The notes beneath the pieces were generated by a model. It ran no database searches, was not told the origin of the DNA, and saw nothing but the letters and a program-made list of their open reading frames with translations. The position numbers were made by a program, and so were the translations under genes. Shown here piece after piece: positions 26,961 to 35,919 of a stretch of 64,000 bases of DNA (position 1 is the first letter of the stretch; every line of letters starts with the position of its first letter). This DNA comes from Candidatus Eisenbacteria bacterium. Lineage in GTDB: Bacteria > Eisenbacteria > RBG-16-71-46. The stretch lies in assembly GCA_020847735.1 (NCBI GenBank), contig JADLBL010000012.1, positions 1-64,000 of the forward strand, given 5' to 3'.

Positions 26961-27222
26961 CGGCCCGCAGCCGTCGTTCGAGGAGGCGCTCAAGCGCCTC
27001 GAGACCATCGTCGAGGAACTGGAGGGCGGCGAACTCTCGCTCGAGGACTCGATCGCCCGCTACGAGGAAGGCACCCGGCTCTCGCGAAGGCTGACGCAGC
27101 AGCTCGACGAGGCCGAAAAGCGCATCGAGCGCCTCTCCGAGAACGAGGCGGGCGAGACGTCCACCGAACCCCTCGAGCTCGAAGAGCGCCCGGGCGCGCC
27201 CGAGGGCGAGCTGCCGTTCTGA
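26935..27222 (+). CDS. xseB: Exodeoxyribonuclease VII small subunit
   Basis: The 95-residue protein shows the XseB signature SFEEALKRLETIVEELEGGE, then LSLEDSIARYEEGTRLSR, forming a helical hairpin that binds XseA. The acidic tail (ETSTEPLELEERPG) is longer than usual. AAAGGAGG gives a strong ribosome site inside xseA. Its TGA shares a base with the next ATG (TGATG), so translation is coupled to the downstream synthase. Confidence 0.94.
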   Translation: MAKKTAADSGPQPSFEEALKRLETIVEELEGGELSLEDSIARYEEGTRLSRRLTQQLDEAEKRIERLSENEAGETSTEPLELEERPGAPEGELPF

Positions 27223-28139
27223 TGCCGCGAGCGACCGCGAAGCCGCTGCTCTCCGCCGGCAGCCGCGACCTGGGCCTGCGGCTCGCCGAGTTCGAACGGG
27301 CGCTCGCGCGCGCCGTGCGCGAACGCGCGGGCGGGCCTGCTCGTCTGGGAACGGCGCTGCGCTACGCGGCACTCTCGCCCGGCAAGCGCCTGCGCCCGAT
27401 GCTGGTCCTCACCGCCTGCGAGGCGGTGGGCGGCGATTGGCGGCGGGCCCTTCCGGCCGCGGTCGCGGTCGAGTGCGTGCACGCCTTCTCGCTCGTTCAC
27501 GACGATCTGCCGGCGATGGACGACGACGACTACCGGCGGGGGCGGCTGACGACGCATAAGAAGTTCGGCGAGGCGCTCGGCATTCTCGCAGGGGACGCGC
27601 TGCAGGCGTTCGCGTTCGAGGAGCTGTCGCGACTGCGCGAGGCCGGCGTGCCCGACGCGCGGGTCGTGGACGCGGTGCGCCGGCTGGCGCGCGCGGCCGG
27701 CGCCGACCAGCTGATCGGCGGCCAGGCGCTCGATCTGGCGGCCGAGGGCCGGCGCGCGAGCGCCGCCTCGGTGCGCGACATCCACGTGCGCAAGACCGGG
27801 GCGCTGATGGGAGCGTGCCTGGCGATCGGCGCGCTCGCCGGCGATGCCGACGCCCGCACCGCCGACCGGCTGGAGGCCGCCGGGATCCAGCTCGGCTTCG
27901 CGTTCCAGATCACCGACGACCTGCTGAACGCCGGTTCGTCGCTGCGCACGCTCGGCAAGCGCGCCGGCACCGACGCGGCCCGCGGCAAGGCCACCTACCC
28001 GGTCGCGGTGGGCGAAAAGCGCGCCCGCGCCGAGTGCGCCCGGCTCGTGCGCGGCGTGCGCGCCGCGATCGCGCGCTCCTGCGAACGGCCGGATCTGCTG
28101 CTGCAGATCCTCGAGGCGACGGCGAAGCGGGAACGCTGA
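27222..28139 (+). CDS. ispA: Polyprenyl (farnesyl/geranylgeranyl) diphosphate synthase
   Basis: This chain-elongating trans-prenyl transferase makes FPP or GGPP for quinones and the cell-wall lipid carrier. The 305-residue helical protein has the first Asp-rich motif in LVHDDLPAMDDDDYRRG, the isopentenyl-PP basic site GKRLRPML, the HKKFGEA segment and RGKATYPVAVG. The second Asp-rich motif reads ITDDLLNAG, with Asn where DDxxD has its last Asp. Product length cannot be set from sequence. dxs follows about 3 kb on, so two isoprenoid steps lie nearby. Confidence 0.9.
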   Translation: MPRATAKPLLSAGSRDLGLRLAEFERALARAVRERAGGPARLGTALRYAALSPGKRLRPMLVLTACEAVGGDWRRALPAAVAVECVHAFSLVHDDLPAMDDDDYRRGRLTTHKKFGEALGILAGDALQAFAFEELSRLREAGVPDARVVDAVRRLARAAGADQLIGGQALDLAAEGRRASAASVRDIHVRKTGALMGACLAIGALAGDADARTADRLEAAGIQLGFAFQITDDLLNAGSSLRTLGKRAGTDAARGKATYPVAVGEKRARAECARLVRGVRAAIARSCERPDLLLQILEATAKRER

Positions 28140-28144
28140 GGCCG

Positions 28145-28177
28145 AGGCGGTGCGGCGCGCTGGGCGCCGCACCGCCT
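28145..28177. terminator. Perfect 14-bp hairpin between convergent ispA and Kelch gene
   Basis: 28145-28158 pairs perfectly with 28164-28177 around GCTGG. It begins six bases after the ispA stop and can serve both strands. There is no T-run, as with several other hairpins here. Confidence 0.6.
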
Positions 28178-28198
28178 TCGAGACGCGAAACTCCACCG

Positions 28199-30721
28199 TC
28201 AGTGCACCACGGCCACCCGTGCCCGCCGCTCGAGCGCGCCGGAGAGGCGTGCGAAGTAGACTCCCGCCGGCAACGCCAAGAGGTCCGCGAGACGCAACTC
28301 TCCCGGACCTGCCGGCAGGTCGGCGGCGACCGGACCTCGCACGCGGCGCCCCGAGAGGTCGTGCAGCTCGAGCGACACGCGCCCGGGCCGCGCGAGCGCG
28401 AAGCGCGCCGTGCACGCGCCGCGCGCCGGATTGGGGGCGATTCGAAACGCGGCCACCGCGCCCGTGCTTCCGGGCGGCACGTCGAGCGGCGCTTCGCCGA
28501 ACGAGAGCGCCCACGTTCCCTCGTTGCCGTATGCAGCGCCCCCGAACCAGGCGATCCGGCGCAGCTGCGGATCGAAGGCACCCCTAGCATCGCTGCTCGC
28601 CGGCGGCGGCATTCCACCGAATGGGACGGCAGTCCACGAGGTGTCCCCTGTGGGATGGAGCCGTGCGACCCTCGTTTCGCCGCTCGAGATGTAGCCGCCG
28701 TAGTTGTAGACACGCACGATCGCACCCTGCGAGGCATCGTAGAAACAGGCCCCCGTCACCACGGGGTAGGCATAGTTGGCCGGGGTGCCGGCGGCGAGGC
28801 GCGTCCAGGAAGGTCCCGGGGAGAGGGACAACCGCCAGACCTCGTCCGGCCGTACGCTGCCGCCGTAGTAGTCGTTCAAGCTGGTGGAGCGCCCGCCCAC
28901 GAGGTAGGCGCACTGCCGGACCGGATCGAGGACCAGCGCCCCGTCCATGCGTCCCGCCGGGCGCTCACCCGCGGGTTCCAGTTTCGTCCACTGCGGTGTC
29001 GCTCCGAGCGACAGGGACCAGAGGTCCGCGAGATAGAAGCCCGTGCCCGAGCTGTAGTCGTAACCGCCGAAGACGAGCAGCCGATCACCCTCGGGGTCGT
29101 ACGCCGCGGCCGCGTTTGCGCGCTGTCGCGGCAGAATGCCGCCGATCGCCAGCGGGTACCACGTCCCGTCGCCCGAAAGCGGGCGCTGCCACAGCTCGTT
29201 CGTCATCGCCGTGCCGTCGGCGCCGCCGAAGAGCAGAAGCCGATCCCGCACCGGATCCACCACCAGCGAAGCGTCGCGCCGCGGCAGCAGCGGTCCGCCG
29301 CCCGAAATCTCCGGCGACCACGCCGGCGATGCGGAACCCAGCGAGAGTCTCCAGAGCGTGTTCGTCAGAATGCTTCCATATCCCGATCCGGTGCTGTCGC
29401 AAGCGCCCCCGAAGAGATGGAGGACGCCGCGCGCAGGATCGAGCGCGAGGCTGTGTCCGCCGCGCGGTGGCGGATCGCCGGCGACGTTGGTCCAGGCCGA
29501 AAGCCCGACGAGATCAAGTGACGCCAGGTCGCTCGAGAAGCGCACCGAAGAGTAACTTCCCGGGCCGCCGCCGGCGAAGTAGAGGCGCCGGTTCGGGGCG
29601 TCCAGCGCGCTCGCGCGTCCGTAGCGGAACGGGGGCGTGGCCCCCATCCCCAGCACCTGCGTCCACTGGGACGGCGACCCACCGAGCGCGAGGGCGTACG
29701 TGTAGCTGTAGTAGTCGGCCTGCACGCACACGAGCCGGTCCCCGGTCGCGTCGATCGAAAACGTCGGAGGGACGCTCGGATAGGCGGACGGCCCGTTGGT
29801 GTAGGGCGTGGCCTGGACGGTCCAGTTCGGCGTTGGCACCATCAACGACAGCGTCGCGAGCACCCAGCTGGGCGAGTAGTTCACGGTCTGGAGACCGGGA
29901 AAGACGAGCCGCTGGCGGCCTTCGTCGACGAGCATCGCCTGCGGCGCGAACGAGGCGGGGAACGCGTTTCCCGGGTGGAGCGGCGTCCACGCCGGACTGG
30001 CGTCCAGCGACAGAGCCCACAGGTCCGCGAGCGGCGAGAACCCGCCGTTTCCGCCGCCGAAGACGATCATCCGCGCATGCGCCGTGTCCACGACCGCGAA
30101 GTGGTTCGCCCGGGCCCACGGCGCGTCGCCCGCGGGGGACAGGCTCGTCCACACCGGAGGGCCGTCGAGGTTCAGCGCCCAGAGGTCCGCGAGATAGCTG
30201 CCATCCGCGTCCGCCCCTCCGTAGACGAGCATCCGGCGATTCACCGGATCGATCACGGCGGCATGCGCGAGGCGAGCGGGCGGCGCGGATCCCGAGACGG
30301 CCAGCGCGTGCCACTCGCGCGCCCCGTCGGGCTCCAGCACGAAGACGGTGTTGAACACGTCGGTGCCGTTGCGTCCGCCGAACGCGAACAGCCTCCCGGT
30401 GGTGGCGTCGAGCACCAGCGACTGGCCCTGGCGGCGCGGTGTGTCGGCGAGCACGCTCCAGATCGGCGGCGTATCCGTCGCCGCGAGCGGCGTCGCGATC
30501 TCGTCGTGAGCGGGCGCGGGCGGCGCGAGCGCCTCGTCGAGGCGCTCGCGGTAGAACCCGCGCTGCCACTCGGCGAGGCCGGGATCGGAGGCGGCGCGCG
30601 CGAGGCTGGCGACACGGGCTGCGCCGGTGAGCGCGAAGGCGGGAGGGACGGGCGGCAGCGCGAGCGCGGACACGATCGTCCACGCGGCGCCCAGGGCGAC
30701 TCGATGCGCAAATCGCGGCAT
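28199..30721 (-). CDS. Secreted Kelch-repeat beta-propeller protein with C-terminal sorting-like tail
   Basis: The 840-residue protein has a signal peptide (AAWTIVSALALPPVPPAFA). Galactose-oxidase/Kelch repeats run from about residue 95 to 740, with recurrent units such as LFAFGGRNGTDVFNTVF, MLVYGGADADGSYLADLW, MIVFGGGNGGFSPLADLW, LLLFGGADGTAMTNELW and LLVFGGYDYSSG, giving around two propellers. The last 80 residues are an Ig-like tail (RIAPNPARGACTARF, then LELHDLSGRRVRGP and PAGVYFARLSG), the same kind as in the HAF protein. GAGGAG sits six bases before the ATG. Exported location is inferred; ligand unknown. Confidence 0.83.
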   Translation of the reverse strand: MPRFAHRVALGAAWTIVSALALPPVPPAFALTGAARVASLARAASDPGLAEWQRGFYRERLDEALAPPAPAHDEIATPLAATDTPPIWSVLADTPRRQGQSLVLDATTGRLFAFGGRNGTDVFNTVFVLEPDGAREWHALAVSGSAPPARLAHAAVIDPVNRRMLVYGGADADGSYLADLWALNLDGPPVWTSLSPAGDAPWARANHFAVVDTAHARMIVFGGGNGGFSPLADLWALSLDASPAWTPLHPGNAFPASFAPQAMLVDEGRQRLVFPGLQTVNYSPSWVLATLSLMVPTPNWTVQATPYTNGPSAYPSVPPTFSIDATGDRLVCVQADYYSYTYALALGGSPSQWTQVLGMGATPPFRYGRASALDAPNRRLYFAGGGPGSYSSVRFSSDLASLDLVGLSAWTNVAGDPPPRGGHSLALDPARGVLHLFGGACDSTGSGYGSILTNTLWRLSLGSASPAWSPEISGGGPLLPRRDASLVVDPVRDRLLLFGGADGTAMTNELWQRPLSGDGTWYPLAIGGILPRQRANAAAAYDPEGDRLLVFGGYDYSSGTGFYLADLWSLSLGATPQWTKLEPAGERPAGRMDGALVLDPVRQCAYLVGGRSTSLNDYYGGSVRPDEVWRLSLSPGPSWTRLAAGTPANYAYPVVTGACFYDASQGAIVRVYNYGGYISSGETRVARLHPTGDTSWTAVPFGGMPPPASSDARGAFDPQLRRIAWFGGAAYGNEGTWALSFGEAPLDVPPGSTGAVAAFRIAPNPARGACTARFALARPGRVSLELHDLSGRRVRGPVAADLPAGPGELRLADLLALPAGVYFARLSGALERRARVAVVH

Positions 30722-30777
30722 GGGCGGCTCCTCGGAAGAAGAGGGCCGGGAACGACTCGGGGGGTGACGAGGCCGTC

Positions 30778-30808
30778 AGACTAGCACCTTCCCGGTCGGC
30801 GACCGCAA
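30778..30808 (-). promoter_or_regulatory. Promoter of the Kelch gene
   Basis: On the minus strand TTGCGG (30808-30803) and TAGTCT (30783-30778) are separated by 19 nt. It is back to back with the promoter at 30835. Confidence 0.5.
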
Positions 30809-30834
30809 CCTCCTTCTTGTGCCCCCCGCCGCCG

Positions 30835-30864
30835 TTGACAAGCGGCTCTCCGCGACCGCACCAT
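30835..30864 (+). promoter_or_regulatory. Promoter of the DUF212-dxs-nadK-recN unit
   Basis: A consensus TTGACA at 30835-30840, an 18-nt spacer and CACCAT at 30859-30864. Transcription would start near 30871, which rules out the upstream TTG at 30817 as a start codon for the first gene. Confidence 0.55.
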
Positions 30865-30906
30865 CCGCCGCGCTCCTGCAGGGCGCGCTCCGGAGGGAGC
30901 CGTTCG

Positions 30907-31359
30907 CTGGCCGGCAAGGAGGTCGTTACGGAACCGTTCTGGATCGCGCTGCTGGTGGGTCTGGTCGTGCAGTTCTACAAGGGCATTTCGCAGTACTTCG
31001 TGACCGGTCGCTGGAACCTGCACCGGTTCGTCCAGACGGGCGGCATGCCGAGCTCGCACTCGGCCGCGGTCGCCGCCCTGAGCACGGCGGTCGGGCTGCA
31101 GCAGGGGTTCACGTCCGCGCTCTTCGGCGTCACCCTTTACTTCAGCCTCATCGTGATGTACGACGCGGCCGGGCTGCGGCGCGCCGCCGGCCGCCAGGCC
31201 ACGGTGCTCAACCGCCTGATCGAAAGTCACTTCAAGCACCCGGAAGGCGACACGCAGAAACTGATGGAGCTGCTGGGCCACACCCCTTTCGAAGTCTTTG
31301 TCGGCGCCTCGCTGGGCGTCCTCAGCGCCCTCCTCTGGAACCGGATCCATCCGATATGA
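30907..31359 (+). CDS. DUF212/YuiD-type divergent PAP2 membrane protein; start codon unusual
   Basis: The protein matches the DUF212 family (acid phosphatase/vanadium haloperoxidase-related): GGMPSSHSAAVAALSTAVGL is the hallmark, followed by LIVMYDAAGLRRAAGRQA and LMELLGHTPFEVFVGASLG. Three to four membrane segments are present. Family members have about 150 residues. No ATG, GTG or TTG fits after the promoter; the best candidate is CTG at 30907 with GGAGGGAG seven bases upstream, giving 150 residues. ACG at 30928 after AAGGAGG is an alternative. The stop overlaps dxs (ATGA). The possible PAP2-like phosphatase activity is unproven for the family. Confidence 0.78.
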   Translation: MAGKEVVTEPFWIALLVGLVVQFYKGISQYFVTGRWNLHRFVQTGGMPSSHSAAVAALSTAVGLQQGFTSALFGVTLYFSLIVMYDAAGLRRAAGRQATVLNRLIESHFKHPEGDTQKLMELLGHTPFEVFVGASLGVLSALLWNRIHPI

Positions 31360-33248
31360 GCCTGCTCGAAGGTATCCATTCGCCCGCCGACCTGCGTGCC
31401 CTCTCGCGCGAACAGCTTCCGCTGCTCGCCGCCGAGATCCGCCACGTCATCATCCAGACGGTCGCCCGCAACGCCGGCCACCTGGCTCCCAACCTGGGCG
31501 TGGTCGAGCTGACGCTGGCGCTGCACCGCGTCTTCGATTCGCCGCGCGACCGGATCCTGTGGGACGTCGGCCACCAGTCGTACCCGCACAAGCTCGTCAC
31601 CGGGCGTTTCGAGCGTTTCCACACGCTGCGCCAGCTGGACGGCATCGCCGGTTATCCGCGGCGCGCCGAGAGCGAGCACGACCCGTTCGGCACGAGCCAC
31701 GGCAGCACCTCGATCTCGGCGGCGCTGGGCTTCGCGGCCGCGCGCGACCTGAAGGGCGGGGATCACCACGTCATCGCGGTCATCGGCGACGGGGCGCTCA
31801 CCGGCGGCATGGCGTTCGAGGGGCTCAACAACGCCGGCGAGCTCGGCAAGCGTCTGATCCTCGTCCTCAACGACAACGAGATGAGCATCTCGCCCAACAT
31901 CGGCGCGATCCACCGCTACCTGACCAAGCTCACGACCAGCCGCATCTACCGGCGCTTCGAACACGACGTCTGGGACCTGCTCGGCAAGCTGCCGAAGGCG
32001 CTGCGCGCGCAGCAGGGGGCGAGCCGCGTCAAGGAAGGACTGCAGAACATGGTCGCGCCGACGATCCTGTTCGAGGAGATGGGCCTGAAGTACTTCGGGC
32101 CGATCGATGGTCACGACCTCGGCGTGCTCGAGGAGACTCTCTCGGACCTCAAGCGTTTCGAGGGGCCGGTGCTCCTGCACGTCGTCACGAGCAAGGGCAA
32201 GGGCTACCTGCCGGCCGAGTCCGATCGCACCACCTTCCACGGCGTCGGCGTCTTCGACCCCGAATCGGGCGTCGCCTCGAAGGGCGCGAAGAAGACCTAT
32301 TCGCACGTCTTCGGCGAGACGGCCGTGCTGATCGGCGAGCGGATGCCCACCGCGGTGGCGGTGACCGCCGCGATGACCGACAACACCGGCCTGACGAGGT
32401 TCGCGAAGACCTTCCCGGAACGCTTCTTCGACGTCGGGATGGCCGAGGAGCACGCGGTGACGTTCTCGGCCGGGCTGGCGGCCGAAGGCCTGACGCCGCT
32501 CACCGCCATCTATTCGACGTTCCTGCAGCGGGGCTTCGATCAGATCATCCACGACTGCGCCGTCCAGGACCTGAAGATCGTCCTGTGCCTCGACCGCGCC
32601 GGACTGGTCGGGGACGACGGCGCGCCGCAGCACGGCTGCTTCGACGTCGGCTACCTGCGCATGATTCCGGGCACGGTCGTGATGCAGCCGCGCAACGGCG
32701 AGGAGCTGCGCGACATGCTGTGGACCGCCGCCCACTGGCCGGGCACCCGTCCGATCGCCGTGCGCTACCCGCGCTCGCCGATTCCCGAGGACGCGCTGCC
32801 CGAGCGCGAGCCGCGCCTGCTCGAAATTGGCGCCGCCGAGCAAATGCGGGCCGGCGGCGACGTGGCGATCTGGGCGCTCGGCACCATGGTGCAACCCTCG
32901 CTCGAAGCGGCCGAGCGGCTCGCGGGCGACGGAGTTTCGGCCACGGTCGTCAACGCCCGCTTCGCCGCGCCGCTCGACGAACGCATGCTCGCGGGGCTCG
33001 CGCGCAGCGTCGGTCGCATCGTCACGGTCGAGGAGAACGTGCCGATGGGCGGCTTCGGCAGCGCCGTGAGCGAGGCGCTGGACCGCATGGGGCTGGCGCA
33101 CGTGCCCGTGCGCCGCATCGCGCTGCCGCGCGAGTTCGTGCTGCACGGCAAGCGCGAGCAGTTGCTGCGCGCGGCCGGGCTCGATGCCGAGGGCATCGCG
33201 CGCGAAACTCTCGCGTTCGTGCGGCAGTCGCAGCGCCAGCTCACGTGA
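31356..33248 (+). CDS. dxs: 1-deoxy-D-xylulose-5-phosphate synthase
   Basis: The first enzyme of the MEP isoprenoid pathway joins pyruvate and glyceraldehyde-3-phosphate using thiamine diphosphate. The 630-residue protein has all transketolase-type domains: HQSYPHKLVTGR, the ThDP motif GDGALTGGMAFEGLNN ... NDNEMSIS, the pyrimidine domain with the conserved Glu in DVGMAEEHAVTFSAGLA, and the C-terminal domain (VTVEENVPMGGFGSAV). The ATG overlaps the DUF212 stop, and its own stop overlaps the nadK GTG. Confidence 0.97.
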   Translation: MSLLEGIHSPADLRALSREQLPLLAAEIRHVIIQTVARNAGHLAPNLGVVELTLALHRVFDSPRDRILWDVGHQSYPHKLVTGRFERFHTLRQLDGIAGYPRRAESEHDPFGTSHGSTSISAALGFAAARDLKGGDHHVIAVIGDGALTGGMAFEGLNNAGELGKRLILVLNDNEMSISPNIGAIHRYLTKLTTSRIYRRFEHDVWDLLGKLPKALRAQQGASRVKEGLQNMVAPTILFEEMGLKYFGPIDGHDLGVLEETLSDLKRFEGPVLLHVVTSKGKGYLPAESDRTTFHGVGVFDPESGVASKGAKKTYSHVFGETAVLIGERMPTAVAVTAAMTDNTGLTRFAKTFPERFFDVGMAEEHAVTFSAGLAAEGLTPLTAIYSTFLQRGFDQIIHDCAVQDLKIVLCLDRAGLVGDDGAPQHGCFDVGYLRMIPGTVVMQPRNGEELRDMLWTAAHWPGTRPIAVRYPRSPIPEDALPEREPRLLEIGAAEQMRAGGDVAIWALGTMVQPSLEAAERLAGDGVSATVVNARFAAPLDERMLAGLARSVGRIVTVEENVPMGGFGSAVSEALDRMGLAHVPVRRIALPREFVLHGKREQLLRAAGLDAEGIARETLAFVRQSQRQLT

Positions 33249-34126
33249 GCCCGCGCCCGCGCCGCATCGCCATCGCCGGCCACACGGGCCGGCCGTCGGT
33301 GCGACGCGAGGCGCTGCGCCTGCACGCCCGCCTGCGGCGATCCGGCGCGCAGGTCCGCATCGAGCGCGAGCTGGCCGCCGCCTGCGGGGTCGCCGGCGAG
33401 CCGATGCGGGAGCTCGGCCGGTGGTGCGAGGCGATGATCTCGCTGGGCGGAGACGGCACGATCCTGCACGCGGCACGCGCGCTCGCGGGCCGCCGCGGCG
33501 TGCTGCTGCCCGTCAACTTCGGCGGCCTCGGCTTCCTCGCCGCGGCCGAGGAACGCGAGCTGGCCGCGGCGGTCACCGCCGCTTTCGCGGGACGCTGGCC
33601 GGTGGTGGCGCGCACCGGTGTCGAGACCGCGCTGCGGCGCCACCGCGACGGCCGGGGGCGCTCGCGCGGCTTCGCCCTCAACGACGTCGTCGTGCGGAGC
33701 GCCACCTCGTTCTCGGCCGTGCACCTGCGCGTCACCGCGCTCGGACTCGACCTCGGGCACCTGGTCGCCGACGGGCTGATCGCCGCGAGCGCCTCGGGCT
33801 CGACCGCCTACTCGCTCTCGGCGGGGGGGCCGATCGTCGCGCCCGACCTCGACGCGCTGGTCGTGACCCCGGCCTGCGCGCACTCGCTGGCCAGCCGCTC
33901 GCTCGTGCTCGCGCCCGGCTCGGTCCTGAAGGCCAGGGTGCTCACGAACCGGCCTGCGCTGCTGGTGCTGGACGGCCAGGAAGCCGTCGAGCTGGCCCGC
34001 CACGACGAGGTCGAGATCACGCTGGCGCGCAGGGTCGTGCGCGTCTACCAGAACCCCGAGCGTCCGTTCCTGCGCGCGCTGCAGCGCAAGCTGGGCTGGC
34101 AGGGCAGCGAGAAGCGCAGTCTGTAG
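33245..34126 (+). CDS. nadK: NAD kinase
   Basis: The enzyme phosphorylates NAD to NADP. The 293-residue protein has GGDGTILHAAR, the NFGGLGFLA loop, an ND variant of the NE motif in ALNDVVVRS, and SASGSTAYSLSAGGPIVAPD. GTG is used as start, sharing bases with the dxs stop (GTGA), and gives a normal N-terminus (RIAIAGHTGRPS). NADPH is consumed by the MEP pathway, but the pairing may only reflect gene-order habit. Confidence 0.93.
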   Translation: MSPRPRRIAIAGHTGRPSVRREALRLHARLRRSGAQVRIERELAAACGVAGEPMRELGRWCEAMISLGGDGTILHAARALAGRRGVLLPVNFGGLGFLAAAEERELAAAVTAAFAGRWPVVARTGVETALRRHRDGRGRSRGFALNDVVVRSATSFSAVHLRVTALGLDLGHLVADGLIAASASGSTAYSLSAGGPIVAPDLDALVVTPACAHSLASRSLVLAPGSVLKARVLTNRPALLVLDGQEAVELARHDEVEITLARRVVRVYQNPERPFLRALQRKLGWQGSEKRSL

Positions 34127-34161
34127 CGCGCGGCCCCGGACCGCGCCCCGGAGCAACCGCC

Positions 34162-35847
34162 ATGCTGGACCGCCTGAGCATCCGCGACGTCGCGCTGGTC
34201 GAACGGGCCGAGATCGAGTTCGGCCCCGGCCTGCACGTCGTGACCGGCGAGACGGGCGCCGGCAAGTCGCTGTTCGTCGAGTCGCTGGCGCTCGCCCTGG
34301 GCGGCCGCGCGGATGCGGGCCTCGTGCGAACCGGCGCGAAGGCGGCCGTGGTCGTGGCCGAGTTCCGCCTCGGCGGCGACGGCGCGCGACGCGCCAACGC
34401 GCTGCTCGCGGAGTGGGGCGTCGAGTTCGACGGCGAGACGCTGCTGGTCCGCCGCGAACTTTCGGCCGAGGGCCGCAGTCGCGCGTTCGTCAACGACGCG
34501 AGCGTGACCGTCGCCTCGCTCAGGCGCCTCGCCGAGGGCCTCGTGGACCTGCACGGCCAGCACGAGCACCAGAGCCTGCTGCGCGAGGGCGCCGCGCTCG
34601 CCACCCTCGACCGTCTGGGCGCGCTCGAGGACCGGCGCGCGGCGTTCGCAGAAGCGCTCGCTTCGCTGCGCGAGGCCGAAGGCGATCTCGAGCGGCTGGC
34701 GGATTCGCTGGCCACGTTCGCCGAGCGGCGCGACCACCTCGAGACGGCCGCGCGCGAGCTGGACGAGGCGAAGTTCGCCCAGGGCGAGGAAGAGGCGCTG
34801 CGCCTCGAAGCCGCGCGCCTCGCTCACGCCGACCGCCTGCGTGAACTGGCCGCGGGCGCGCTGGAACGCCTTTCGGACGGCGAGGGCGCCGCGGCCGATT
34901 CGCTCGGCGCGGCGCGGCGCGCGCTCGAGCAGGCGGCGGCGCTGGACGCGACCCTCGAGGATACGCTCGGGTCCGTGCAGGAGGCCGCGATCGCCGCCGA
35001 GGACGCCGCCCGCTCGCTGTCCGCGTACCTGGAGCGGCTCGACTCCGATCCGGCGGCGCTCGAGCGGATCGAGGCGCGGCGCGAGCTGTACGCGCGGCTG
35101 ACACGCAAGTACCGGCGCGACGTACCGGGGTTGCTGGCCTGGCGCGAGGAGCTGCGCGCCGAACTCACACAGGGAGCGGACGCCGACGGCACGCTCGAAC
35201 AAGCCCGGGAGCGCGTCGCCGCGCGCGGGACGACCGCCCGCGCGCTCGGGCAGGCGCTGACGCGCGCCCGCAAGTCGGCCGCCCTTCAGTGGAGCACGCT
35301 GCTCTCGAGGGAACTCGAGCCGCTCGGCCTGCCGCGCGCGACGCTGGCGTTCGAAGTCATGGCCCTGCCCGATGGGCGCCCCGGACCCGCGGGTCTCGAC
35401 GAGGTGCTTCTGCAGTTCGCCGCCAATCCGGGCGAAAGCGCGCGGCCGCTGCAGAAGATCGCATCGGGGGGCGAGCTCTCCCGGGTCATGCTGGCGCTTA
35501 AGTCAGCGCTGCAAACCCGTGACCGCGTTGACCTTCTCGTCTTCGACGAAGTAGATTCCGGCATCGGCGGTGCCGTCGCTCAGGCCGTGGGGGAAAGACT
35601 CCGCGATCTGGCGGAGCACCGCCAGATCGTATGCGTCACCCACCTGCCCGTGATCGCGGCGCTCGGACGGCGTCACTTCGCGGTCTCGAAACAGGTCGCC
35701 AACGGGCGCACCATCGCCCGCGTGCACACGCTCGAGCCCGGGGAGCGAGTCGAGGAACTGGCGCGAATGCTCGCGGGCGAGCGGGTGACCGAGACCACCC
35801 GCCGACAGGCGCGCGAATTGCTGTCGGCGCCCGCCGGAGAGCGCTGA
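34162..35847 (+). CDS. recN: DNA repair protein RecN
   Basis: This SMC-like ATPase acts early in double-strand-break repair. The 561-residue protein shows Walker A GETGAGKS, a coiled coil of Glu/Arg/Ala heptads (about 160-365), the ABC signature GGELSRVMLALKSAL and Walker B VFDEVDSGIGGAVAQAVG, then CVTHLPVIAALGRRHF. The ATG at 34162 sits downstream of CGGAG. Two GC hairpins follow the stop. Confidence 0.96.
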   Translation: MLDRLSIRDVALVERAEIEFGPGLHVVTGETGAGKSLFVESLALALGGRADAGLVRTGAKAAVVVAEFRLGGDGARRANALLAEWGVEFDGETLLVRRELSAEGRSRAFVNDASVTVASLRRLAEGLVDLHGQHEHQSLLREGAALATLDRLGALEDRRAAFAEALASLREAEGDLERLADSLATFAERRDHLETAARELDEAKFAQGEEEALRLEAARLAHADRLRELAAGALERLSDGEGAAADSLGAARRALEQAAALDATLEDTLGSVQEAAIAAEDAARSLSAYLERLDSDPAALERIEARRELYARLTRKYRRDVPGLLAWREELRAELTQGADADGTLEQARERVAARGTTARALGQALTRARKSAALQWSTLLSRELEPLGLPRATLAFEVMALPDGRPGPAGLDEVLLQFAANPGESARPLQKIASGGELSRVMLALKSALQTRDRVDLLVFDEVDSGIGGAVAQAVGERLRDLAEHRQIVCVTHLPVIAALGRRHFAVSKQVANGRTIARVHTLEPGERVEELARMLAGERVTETTRRQARELLSAPAGER

Positions 35848-35851
35848 CGAA

Positions 35852-35910
35852 CGGCGCGGCAGCGCCGCACACCGATTCCATGGAGCCAGGGCGCCGCCGG
35901 TGGCGGTGCC
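35852..35910 (+). terminator. Two GC hairpins between recN and trpE
   Basis: Hairpin 1: 35852-35857 with 35862-35867 (loop GGCA). Hairpin 2: 35890-35898 with 35902-35910 (loop GGT, one G-U), ten bases before the trpE ATG. No T-run and no Trp-rich leader peptide was found, so a trp-type attenuator is not claimed. They may end recN transcripts or affect trpE translation. Confidence 0.4.
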
Positions 35911-35919
35911 GACCATCCG

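Noticed and set aside
35848-35919. Trp attenuator before trpE
   Set aside because: Hairpins are present but no leader frame with repeated Trp codons and no T-run; an overlapping ATG frame has a single Trp codon.
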